A DNA stretch of 64,000 nt from Vanilla planifolia (Eukaryota; Streptophyta; Magnoliopsida; Asparagales; Orchidaceae). The translations under genes and the position numbers were made by a program. Under the pieces are notes generated by a model. The model was given only the letters and a program-made list of their open reading frames with translations. It did not search any database and was not told the DNA's origin. Shown here in pieces: positions 1 through 10,400 of this stretch (positions are counted from its first letter, which is position 1; every line of letters begins with the position of its first letter). The stretch covers positions 157,001 to 221,000 of the forward strand of contig JAIUJO010002340.1 of the NCBI GenBank assembly GCA_023846275.1, written 5' to 3'.

Positions 1-550
1 GATTAGAGCTACGTTAGGCATGGCAAAGCTAGGAGAGGCTATGTTAAGCTATGCTATGTAAGACTTGGCTAGGCTAAGCTACAGTAGAGTAGAGGAGAGT
101 ATAATAAAGTAGAGTAGAGGTAGGTTAGGCTAAGCCAAGCTAGGCTAAGCAATAATAAAGATTAAGAAAGAGTAGAGGAGAGCAAAGTAAAGCAGAGGAG
201 AGTAGAGTAGAGTAGAGAAGAGCATAACAAAGAAGAGCAGAATAAAGCAGAGCTAGGTTAGGCTAAGAAAGTATTAGCTAGTCATGGCTAGGTTAGGATA
301 GGCAAGGCTTGGCTTGAGTAGAGTATAGTAGAGTAGAGTAAAGCTTGGTTAGGTTAGACAAGATAAGGTTAGAGTAGAGAAGAGTAAAGTTGAGTAGAGT
401 AGAGTATAATAGAATAGAGCTAGGTTAGACTAAGCTAGGCTAGGTCAGGCTAGAGTACAGTAGAGTGTAGTAAAGCTTGATTAAGAAAGGCTAGGCGAGA
501 TTAGAGTAGAGTAGACTAGACTAGACTAGACTATAGTAGAGTAGACTAAA
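1..550 (+). repeat. Mixed A/B array, B-rich left edge
   Basis: The window opens inside the array. Bases 1-75 are a degenerate B block with many TAAGC and TATGC variants, followed by short alternating A and B blocks. Around 515-540 the A pentamers carry a run of TAGAC variants (ACTAG steps), a local homogenised variant. Nothing else is seen. Confidence 0.85.
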
Positions 551-1252
551 GTTGAGTGAATTAGAGTAGAGTAGAGGAAGCAGAGTAGAGCAGAGCAAAG
601 AGAAGTAGAGAAGAGCATGGTAAAAGAGTTGAGTAGAGTAATATAGAGTAAAGCAGAGTAGTGTAGAGTGGAGAAGAGCAGAGTAGAGCAAAATAAGACA
701 GAGTAGAGATAGGTTAGGCTATGTTAGGCTAATCTAGAATAGGCTAAGGTAAAGTAAAGTTGAGTAGAGTAGAGCAAGGTTAGGCTAAGTTAGGCTACGA
801 TAGGCTAGGGTAGAGTAGAGTAGACTAGATTAGAGTAGAGTAGAGTAAGGAAGAGGGGAGCTAGATTAGGCTAGGCTAGGCTAACCTTTGGTAGGCTAGG
901 CTAGAGTAGAGTAGAGTAGAGTAGAGTGAGCAGAGTAGAGTAGAGTAGAGCAAAGAAAAGTAGAGAAGAGCATGGTAAAAGGGTTGAGTAGAGAAATATA
1001 GAAAAGAATGTAGTAGAGCAGAGTACTGTAGAATGGAGCAGTGCAGAGCAGAGCAAAATTTGGCAGAGTAGAGATAAGTTATGCTATGTTAGGCTAATCT
1101 AGAAAAGGCTATGCTAAAGTAAAGTAGAGTAGAGTAGAGCTAGGTTAGGCTTTGTTAGGCTAGGGTAAGCTAGGGTAGAGTAGAGAAGAGTAGACTAAGG
1201 CAGAGGAGAGCTAGATTAGGCTATGCTAGGCTTGGGTAGGCTAGGCTAGATT
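551..1252 (+). repeat. Tandem duplication of a ~355-bp multi-block segment
   Basis: Two adjacent copies, about 551-905 and 906-1252, share a series of rare variants in the same order. These include GCATGGTAAAAG (614 and 969), the block with GCTAATCTAGAA (near 728 and 1092), TAAAGTAAAGT just after it, and GAGCTAGATTAGGC (near 858 and 1208) followed by a TTGG-containing B block. The copies differ by many substitutions and small indels, so this is an old duplication. Because the matching variants are ordered, chance convergence of the pentamers is unlikely. Boundaries are approximate. Confidence 0.8.
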
Positions 1253-3249
1253 AGAGTAGAGTAGAGTAAAGGATAGTAGAGTAGAGCAAAGTTAGGCTGG
1301 GTTAGGATAGGGTACAATTGAATTGAGTAGAGTAGTGTAGAGCAGAACAGAGAAAAGTAGAGCATTGCTCAAAAGAGTGGACCAAAATACAGTAGTACAA
1401 GCAAAGTAGAGTAGAGCCGAGTAGAGGAAAGCCAGGTTAGGATAGGCTAGGCTAGAGTACTGTGGATTAGTGTTTGGTTTGGTCTTACTATACTAGGCTT
1501 TGTTAGAAGAGTCGTGTTGAGTAGAGTAAAGAAGAGTAGAATAGAGTAGAATGGAGTAGGGAAGAGTAGAGTAGAGTAGGGTAGAGTAGAGTTGAGCTAG
1601 GTTAGGCTAGGCTTAGCTAGGCGAGGTTAGGCTCAGCTAGGCTAGTGTAGAGCAGAGTAAAGCCAGGTTAGGCTTGGCTCGACTAGAGTACAATTGATTA
1701 GAGTAGAGTAGAGTAGAGCAGAGCTGAGTCGAGCAGGGTAGAGCAAAATAAAGTATAGTAGAGTAGAGCATAATAGAGTAAAGCTAGGTTAGGCTAGGTA
1801 AGGCTAGAGTAAAGTTGAGTAGAGTAGAGCTAGGTTAGGCCAGTCTATGCTAGACTAGGTTAGAGTTTGGTAGAGTATAATAGATGAGAGTAGAGCATAG
1901 TAGAGTCTAGTAGAGTAGAGTAGAGTACAATAGTGTAGAATAGAGCAAGGTTAGGCTAGGCTAAGCTCAGCTAGAATAGAGTAGAGTAAAGTAGTATAGT
2001 TTAGAGCTCAGTTATGTTATGCTAGACAAGGATAGGATAGTGTAGAGTACAATAGAGTGTAGTAGAGTATAGCAGAGTAGAGTAAAGCAAAGCAAAGTAG
2101 AACATAGTAGAGTAGAGAAGAGGAGAGTAGAGTAGAGCAGAGTAGAGTAGAGTGGAACAGAGTAGAGTAGATTAGTGTAGAATATAGCAGAGTAAAGTAG
2201 AGTAGAGTAGAATAGAGTAAATTAGAGTAGTGTAGAGTATAATATAATTGAGTAGAGTAGTGCTAGGTTAGGTTAGGCTAGAGTAGGGTAGAGTAGATTA
2301 TAGTGGAATTAAGTAGAGCGAGGTTAGGTAAGGCTAGGCTAAAGCACAGTTGAGTAGAGTAGAGCGTAGTAGAAATGAGTAGAGCAGAGTATAGTGGAGC
2401 ATGGTAGAGTTGAGCAATTTAGAGAAGAGTAGAGCAGAGCAGAGTAGAGTAGAGTATAGTAGAGAAGAGTAGTACAAAGCAGAGTAGAGTAAAGCAAGGG
2501 TAGTCTAGGTTAAGCTATATTAGACTAGGCCAGGCTAGAGGAGGTTGAGTAGACTAGAGTAGTGAAGAATTGAGCTGGGTTAGGCTAGGCTAGGCTAGAG
2601 TAGAGAAGAGTATAGTAGAGTAGAGTAGAGTATAGTATAGTAGAGTATAGTAGAGTTAAGTAGAGTGAAGCTAGGTTAGGCTATGAAAGGTGAGGCTAGG
2701 GTAAGCTAGGTTAGGCTAGCTTGGCTAAGGTAGAGTTGAGTAGAGTAGAGTAGAGATTAATAGAGCAGAGTAGAGCAGAATAAACTGAGTAGAGCAAGGT
2801 TATGCTAGGTTTAGGAAGAGTAGAGTAGTGTAGAGTAGAGCTATGGTAGATAGGAATAAGCTAGGCTACATTAGGCTGTGGTTGGTCGGCTAAGCTAGGC
2901 TAGAATGGAGTAGAGTAGAGGAGTAGAGCAGAGCTAGGATAGGTTAGGCTATGTTAGGCTAGGTTAGAGTACATAATAGAGAAGAGTAGAGCGGTGTAGA
3001 GTAGAGCAGAGTAGAGTAGATTAGAAAAGAGAAGAGTAGAGTAGAGCATAGCATAGTAGAGCAGAGCATAGTAGAGCAGAGCTAGGCTAGGCTTGGTTGG
3101 GCTCGACTAGGCTTTGCTAAGCAAGGCTAGGTAAGGTTAGGTTAGAGTAGAACAGAGTAGAGTTGAGTAGTGCAGAGTATAGAAGAGTAAAGTAGAGTAG
3201 AGTAGAGTATAGTAGAGTAGAGTAGAGTAGAGGAGAGGAGAGGAAAGCA
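1253..3249 (+). repeat. Mixed A/B array with one diverged pocket
   Basis: Ordinary alternation of A and B blocks. Near 1461-1520 the pentamer pattern nearly disappears. From about 2040 to 2260 A pentamers dominate with few B units. From 2860 to 2905 there is a B block with unusual GTGG and GGTCGG steps. No gene or mobile element is seen. Confidence 0.8.
1461..1520. other. Diverged pocket in the array
   Basis: About 60 bases with weak pentamer periodicity, including TTTGGTTTGGTC and CTTACTATACTAGG. It is T-rich compared with its surroundings. It still contains TAGGC-like fragments, so it is most simply a heavily mutated B block. It is too short to identify as an insertion. Confidence 0.45.
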
Positions 3250-3444
3250 GAGTAGAGTATAGCAAAGCAAAGTAGTGCAAAACATGGTAAAAGAGTAGAA
3301 TAGAGTAGAGCAGGGTAATATAATGTAGAGTAGAGTAGAGTAAAGCATAATAGAGCAGGGTAGAGAAAAGTAGAGATAGATTAAGCTATGTTAGGCCAAT
3401 CTAGGCATGGCTAGGCTAGAGTAGAGTGGACTTAAGTTTGTTTA
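3250..3444 (+). repeat. Diverged third relative of the ~355-bp unit
   Basis: This stretch repeats the ordered rare variants of the duplicated unit at 551-1252: CATGGTAAAAGAGTA near 3284, GTAATATA downstream, and then AGAGATAG followed by GCTATGTTAGGC and AATCTAGGC near 3380-3405. Spacing is similar but there are more changes than between the two tandem copies. It lies about 2.5 kb away, so the unit was moved or the intervening DNA was inserted or expanded later. Confidence 0.6.
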
Positions 3445-4383
3445 GTTTAGCCTAGGCTATGCTAGAGTAGAGTAAAGTATAGTGTAGTAGAGTAGAGCAG
3501 AGTAGAGTACAGTAGACTAGAATAGAGTAGAGTAGTATAGAGTAGAGCTAGGTTAGGCTAGGCTAGGCTTTGGTAGGCTAGGCAAGGCTAGCCTAGAGAA
3601 GAGTAGGGTATAGTAGAGTAGAGTAGAGTAGAGTAGAGTAGAGCTAAGTTAGGCTAGGCTAGGAAATAGTACAATAGAGTAGAGTAGAGTAGAGCAGAGT
3701 ATAGCTCAGTAGAGCACAGCAAAGTAAAGGGAGCAAAGCAAAGGAGAGTATAGCAGAGTAGATTAGAGTAAAGCTAGTTTAGGCCAGGCTAGAGTAGTGT
3801 AGATTAGAGCTCAGTTGGGCTTGACAAGGCAAGAGTTAGTTAGAGTGGAGTCGAGTAGAGTAAAATTGAGTAGAGAACCCTAGAATAGAGTTGAGTAGAG
3901 TAGGTCAGAGAAGAGTAGGGTAAAGTAGAGCAGAGATAAGTTAGGCTAGGCTTTGCTAGGTGAGGTTAGGCTAGTCTAAACTAGGCTAAACATGACTAGG
4001 AAAGGCTAAGGTAGAGTAGATTAGAGTAGATTAGTGCTAGGTTAGGCCAGGCTAGGATAGAGTAAAATAGAGTTGAGTAAAGTAGAGTGGAGCAGAGCAA
4101 AGCAAAGCAAAGTAGAGTAGAGTAGAGTAAAATAAGGAAGAGCATAGTAGAGAAGAGATAAGTTTGGCTATGCTAGAGTTGAGTAGAGTAGAGCTAGGTT
4201 AAGCTAGGCTAGGATAGGTTAGAATCAAGTCAAGTGAAGTAGAGCAAAGTTTGAGTCTAGTAGAATAGAGTAGAGTGTAATAGAGAAGAGTAGAGCTAGG
4301 TTAGGCTAGGCATGGCTAAGTAAGGCTAAGCTAGGGTAGGCTAGGCTAGGCTAGAGTATATAATAATATAGTAGAGTAAAGTT
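3445..4383 (+). repeat. Mixed A/B array
   Basis: Short A and B blocks alternate. At 3543-3560 a canonical junction shows TAG steps of 6 and then 5 bases. A local oddity at about 3877-3886 reads GAGAACCCTAGAA, one of few CCC runs in the window. No other feature is supported. Confidence 0.85.
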
Positions 4384-4495
4384 GAGCTCGAATAGTCTAT
4401 GTTAGGCTAGGCTAGTCTAGAGAAGAGAAGAGAAGAGTATAGGAGAGTAGAGCTCAAATAGTCTATGTTAGGTAGAGATAGGCTAGTGTAGAGTA
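4384..4495 (+). repeat. 66-bp tandem duplication
   Basis: GAGCTCGAATAGTCTATG begins at 4384 and GAGCTCAAATAGTCTATG at 4450, a 66-bp period. Both are followed by TTAGG and a GGCTAGT-GTAGAG-like exit; the second copy carries one extra pentamer. Each unit spans one A-to-B junction, and 66 equals 5n+1. Confidence 0.75.
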
Positions 4496-7400
4496 GAGTA
4501 GAGCCGAGCAGAGTAGAGCAAAGTAGAGTAGAGAAGAGAAAAACATAGTAGAGTATAGTAGAGTAGAGTGTAGTAGCATAGAGCAGAGTAGAGTAAAATA
4601 GAGTAGAGTAGAGTAAAGTAGAGTACAGTAGAGTAGAGTAGAGTAGAGCTAGGTTAGGGTAGGTTAAGCTAGGCTAGGATAGACAAGGCTAGACTAAGTT
4701 AGGCGAGGCTAGAGTATAGTAGAGAAGAGTAGAGTACAATAGAGTAGAGCTAGGTTAGATTAGGCTAGGCTAGCTAGAGTAAAGTAGTGTAGAACATAGT
4801 AGAGTAGAGCATAGAATAGCAAAGTATAGCAAAGCAGAATAGAGAAGAGTAAAGTAGAGCAAAGAAGTGCAGTGCAAAGCAGAGCAGAGAGAGCTAGGTT
4901 AGTGTAGGTTAAGCAAAGCTAGGGTAGGATAGGATTTAATAGAGTAGAGAAGAATAGAGCTCGTTAGGCTATGTTAGGCTAGGCTAGGTTAGAGTATAAT
5001 GGAGTAGAGTAGAGTAAGGTATAATAGAGTACTGTAGAGTCAAGCAGAGTAAAGCTTGGTTAGTCTAAGCTAGGTCAGGCTAGGTTAGGAATTGCTAGGG
5101 TAGAGTAGAGTAGAGTAGAGAAAAGTAGAGTAGAGTTAAGTAGAGTGAGGAGAACAAGGTTAGGCTACGCTAGGAACTAATAGAGTAGAGTATAACAGAG
5201 CAGAGTAGAGAAGAGCACAGTTTTAGAGCAATGGAGAGCTGATTAGACAGAGTAGAGTAAGGAATAGCAAAGCAAGGTTAGGTAACGCTAGGCTAGGCTA
5301 TGCTAGGGTAGAATAGAGTAGAGAAGAGCTAGCTTAAGCTAGGCTAGGTTACGTTATGTTAGAGAAGAGTAGCGTAGAGCAGAGTAGAGTAGGGTAGAGT
5401 ACAGTTATGGTTGGCTAGGCTAGGCTATGTTAAAATCGGGTAGAGTAGAGTAAAACTAGGTTAAGCTAGCTAGAGTACATAGTAGGGAAGAGTAAAGTAG
5501 GGCAGAGTAGAGCAAAGCAGAGAAAAGCAAAGCTGAGAAGAGCATAGCATAGTAGAGCATAGTAGAGCAAAGCTGAGCTCGGTTAAGCTATGCTAGGCTA
5601 GGTTTGGTTTTGCGATGTTGGGCAAGGCTAGAGTAGAGTAGAGTAGGATATATTAGAGCTTGGTCAGGCAAGGCTAGGCTATGTTAGAGTAGAGTAGATT
5701 CGAGTAGAGTAAAGTAGAGTAGAGTAGAGTAGAGTAGAGTAGAGCTTGGTGAGGCTAGGCTAGGCAAGGCTAGAGTAGAGTAGAGTAGAGTAAAGTAGCA
5801 TAGAGTATAGTAGAGCAGAGTAGAGTAGAGTAGAGTAGAGTAGAGTAGAGCAGAGAAGAGTAGAGTACAGTAAAGTAGAGGAGAGGAGAGCAGCACGAAG
5901 TAGAGTAGAATAGAGCGAAAGTTCATAGTAGAGCTATACAGAGTGGAGCATAGCAGTGTAGTGTAGCGTAGAGCGGAGCAATGTAAAGCAGAGTTAGGTT
6001 AGGCTAGGCTAGGCTATGGTAGGCTAAGGTAGGCTAGGCTAGGATAGGCTCAAGTAGAGTAGAGCAGAGTAGAGAAGAGAAGAGTAGAGTAAAGCAAAGA
6101 AGAGCATAGTATAGCAGAGGTGAGAAAAGTAGAGTAGAGAAAATTATAGCAGAGGATAACAGAGCAGAGCAAAGTAGAGAAGAGTAGAGTAGAGATAGGT
6201 TAGGCTAGGCAAGAGCAAAGTAGAGTAGAGTAGAGAAAGGTTAGGCTAGGCAAGGTTAGAGTATAGTAAAGTAGGGTATGTTAGAGTAGTGTAGAGTAGA
6301 GTAGAGTATAACAGAGTAGGAAAGAGTAGAAAAGAGAAGAGTAGAGTATAGCATAGCAGAAAAGAGTAGTGTACAGAGTAGACCAGAGTAATGCTAGGTT
6401 TGGCAAGGTTAAGCTAGGCTAGGTTGGGCAAGAGTAGAGTAAAGAAGAATAAAATAGATTATAGTAGAGAAGAGCATGGTTAGGATATGCTAGGCTAGGC
6501 TAAGTTGGAGTATAATATAGTTGAGTAAAGCAGAGTAGAGCTAGGTTAGGCTATACTAGATTAGGCTAATATAGGCTAAGGTAGGCTAGGCTAAGTTATA
6601 ATAGGCTAGAGTAGAGTGGAGTAGAGTTGAGTAGAGCAGAGCAGAGTAGAGTAGAGCAGAGCAGAGTAGAGTAGAGCTAGGTTTAGCATGGCTATGCTAG
6701 GTAACGCTAGGCTAGGCCAGGCTAAGCTATGTTACGCTAAGCTATGCTAGGCTAGTGTAGAGTATAGTAGAGTAGAGCAGAGAAGAGTAGAGTAGAGTAG
6801 GGTAGAGTAGAGTAGAGTAGGTCAAAGCAGAGTAGAGTAGTGTAGAAGAGTAGAGAATAGTAGAGCTAGGTTTGGCTAAGCTTGGTTAAGCAAGGGAATG
6901 TAAGGTTAGGCTAGGCTAGACAAGGTTATAGTAGAGTAAAGCATAGCCTATTAGAGTGGAGTAGTGTAGAGCATATTTAGAGTAAAGCGAGGTTAAGCTA
7001 AGCTAAGCTAGTTTCGACTATGGTAAGCTAGGCTGGCGAGGCTAGAGTAGAGTGGAGTAGATTCGAGTAGAGTAGAGTAGAGTATGGCAAGGTTAGGCTA
7101 GGCTATGCTAGGATTGGAAAGAGTACAAAGCAGAGCAAAGTATAGTAGAGTAGAGTAGAGTAGAGCAGCAAAGGATAGAGTAAAGCAGAGTAGAGCAAAG
7201 AAGAGCAAGGTTGGGCAATGCTAGGCTAGGCTAAGCAGAGCAAAGCCGAGCAGAGCCAAGTCGAGGAATGCAATCGAGAGTGGAGTAGAGCAAGGTTATG
7301 CTAAGCTAAGCTAGGTGAGGCTATGCTAGGCAAGAGTTGAGTATTATAGAGTAGACTAGACTAAAGTTGAGTAGAGTAGAGTAGAGAAAAGTAGGGTAGA

Positions 7401-10400
7401 GTAGAGTAAAGTAGATCAGGGTAGACTAGAGTAGAGTAGAGAAGAGCAGAGTAGAGTAGAGTAGAACTAGATTAGGCTTGGCTAGGTTAGGTTATGCTAC
7501 GCTAGGGTAGGCTAGGCTAGATAAGAGTAGTGTAGAGTAGAGTAGAGTAGAGTAAAGCTAGATAAGGCTAGGCTAAGCTAGTGTACAATAGAGCAGAGTA
7601 TAATAGTGCTGGGTAGAGAAAAATAGAGTAGAGTAGAGTAGAGCAGAATGGAGTAGGGTTTAGTAGAGTAGAGTGGAGCTAGGTTAGGTTTGGCTAGACT
7701 AGGCTATGTAAGAGCATAGTAGAGTAGAGTAGAGTAAAGCTAGGTTAGGCTTGGCTAGGCAAAGTTTGAGTATAGTAGAATATTGTAGATTAGATGAGAG
7801 TAAAGTAAAAGTAGAGTAGAGCTGTTTTTGGTTAGGATAGGTTAGGTTATTCTAAGCTATAGTTTAGAGTAGAGTGGAGTATAGTGGAGAAGAGTAAAGT
7901 AGAGTGCAATAGAGCTATCTTAGGGTAGGCTAGGTTAGAGTAGAGTAGAGTAGAGTAGAGTAGAGTAGAGTTAAGTAGAGTAGAGCAGAGCAGAGCAAAG
8001 CAAAGTAGAATGGAGCAAAGCAATGTAGAAAAGACCATAGTAGAGCAGATCAAACCATAGTAGGGTAGAGCAGAGTAGAGCTAGGTTAGGCTAGGCCAGG
8101 TTAGAGTAGAGTGGAGTAGAGTTGAGTAGAGTAGAGTAGAGTAGAGTAAAGTAGAGTTTAATAGAGCAAAGTTAGGCAAGCCTAGGCTAGGTTAGGCTAA
8201 GCTAGGCAAGTATAGGCAAGGCTAGGTTATGCTAGGCTAGTATAGAATAGAGAAGTATAGAGTAGAATAGAGTAGAGAAGAGCAGATGTAGGTTAGGGTA
8301 GGCTAGGATAAAGTAGAATAGAGCATATTAGAGTAGCGAAGGGTAGAGTAGAGAGGAGCATAGTAGAGTAGAGTAGAGTAGAGTAGAGCAAAATAGAGCT
8401 GAGCAGAGCTAGGTTAGGCTAAAGTTGAGTTGAGTAGAGTGGAGTTAGGTTATGTTAAGCTAGGCTTTGCTAAGTTTGAGTAGAGTAGAGTAGAGTAAAG
8501 TAGAATAGAGCTAGGTTAGGCTAGGCATGGTGAGGCTTGGCGAGGCTTTAGTAGAGTAGACTATAACAGGGAAGAGTAGTGTAGTGTAGAGTACAGTAGA
8601 GCAGAGTAGGACAAAGTAGAGTTGAGAAGAGTATAATAGAGTAGAGCAAAAAAGAGTAGAGAAGAGCAGAGTAGAGCTAAGCAAGGTAGAGCGGAGTAGA
8701 GTAGAGCAGATCAAAGTAGAGCTGGGTTTGGCTAGGCTATGTTAGATCAGAGTAGAGTAGAGCAGAGAAGAACTGACCAGAGCATAGCGGAGCAAAGTAG
8801 AATAGAGCAAAGCAAAGCATAATAGAGTAGAGTAGAGTTTAGGTAAGTTAGGCTAGGCTTGGTTAGGCTAGAATAGTCTAGAGTAGAGTAAAGCAAGTTT
8901 AGGCTAGGTTAGAGTGTAGTAAGGTAGTGTAGAGTATAATAGAGTAGAGTAGAGTCTAGTAGAGTAGAGTAGAGTATAATAGAGTAGAGCAGAGCAAGGT
9001 TAGGCTATACTATGCTAGGCTAGGCTAGGGTAAAGTAGAGTAGAGTAGAGTATAGCATAGTAGAGGTCAATTAAGCTAGGCTAAGCTAGGATAGTCCAGA
9101 GCAAAGTAGAGTAGAGTAGAGTAGAGTTAAGTAGAGTAGACCAAAGTAGAGTAGAGCATAGCAAAGCATAGAAGAGCAGGGTAGAGTAGAGCAAAGTAGG
9201 GGTAGAGTAGAGTAGTATAAAGTAGAGTAGAGCTAGGTTGGGCTGAGCTGCTCTAGGGTAGGGTATCTTAGAGTAGAATAGAGTAAACTAAAGTAAAATA
9301 GAGTATAATAGAGTAGAATAGAGTAGAGTTGAGTAGTATAGAATATAGTAGAGTAGAGTAGAGCTAGGTTATGCTAGGCTAGACTATGTTAGGTTAGGCT
9401 AGGCTAGAGTATAGTAGAGTAGAGGTAGGTTTGGCTAGGCAAGGCTAGGTTAGAGTAGAGTAGAGTATAGTAGATTTGAGTAGAGTACTATACAGTAAAG
9501 AAGATTAGAATAAGGTTAAACTAGGCTAGGCTATGCTAGGCTCGACTTGCTATGCTAGAGTAGAGTAGAGTAGAGTGAAGCAGAGTAGAGCTTGGTTAGG
9601 CTAGGTATGGCTAGTCTATGCTAAACTAGGCTAGAGTAGAGTAGAGTAGAGAAAAGTAGAATAGAGTAGAGCTAGGTTAAGCAAGGTTTGAGTAGAGTAG
9701 AGTAGAGTATTATAGAGTAGAGTAGAGTAAAGCTAGGTTGCGCTAGGCTAGGCTAGGTTAGGTTTGAGTCGAGTAGAGTAGAGTAAAGTAGAGTAGAATA
9801 TGGTAGAGGAGAGGAGAGGAGGGCTAGGTTAGACGAGGCTAGGTTTTGCTTGGCAAGGATTTGCTTGGTAAGGCTTGGCTACTCTAATGTAAAGTAGAGT
9901 AGAGTAGAGTAAAGAAGAGTAAAGTAGAGTAATGTAGTGCTAGAGTAGAGTATAGTAGAGGAAAGTAGCATAAGTAGAGTAGAATAGAGTAGCATAAAGT
10001 AGAGCTGAGTTGAGCAAAGAAGAGTAAAGTAGAGCAAAGCAGAGTAGAGTAGAGTGGAGTAGAGCAGAGTAGAGCAGAACATGGTTAAGCTAGGCTATGC
10101 TAGGCTAGGCAAGGTTAGAGTAGAATAGAGCTAGGTCAGGCTATGCTAGGCTAGGCGAGGTTAGAGTAGAGTAGAGAGGAGTAGAGTAGAGTTAAGTAAA
10201 GTAGTTTAGGGTAGAGTGGAGTAGAGTAGAGTAACATAGAGTAGAGTAACATAGAGTAGAGTTGAGAAGAGCAGAATAGTGTAGAGTAGAGCAGAGCTAG
10301 ATTAGGTTAATTTAGGCTAGACTAAGCCATGATAAACTAAAGTATAGTGGAGCAAAGTTAGGTTAGGCTCACCAAGCTAAGGATAAAGTAGAGTAGAGTA

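Noticed and set aside
2220..2240. TATAAT and TATAA words resembling promoter elements
   Set aside because: They are a frequent variant of the TAGAG pentamer pair found across the window, with no gene downstream.
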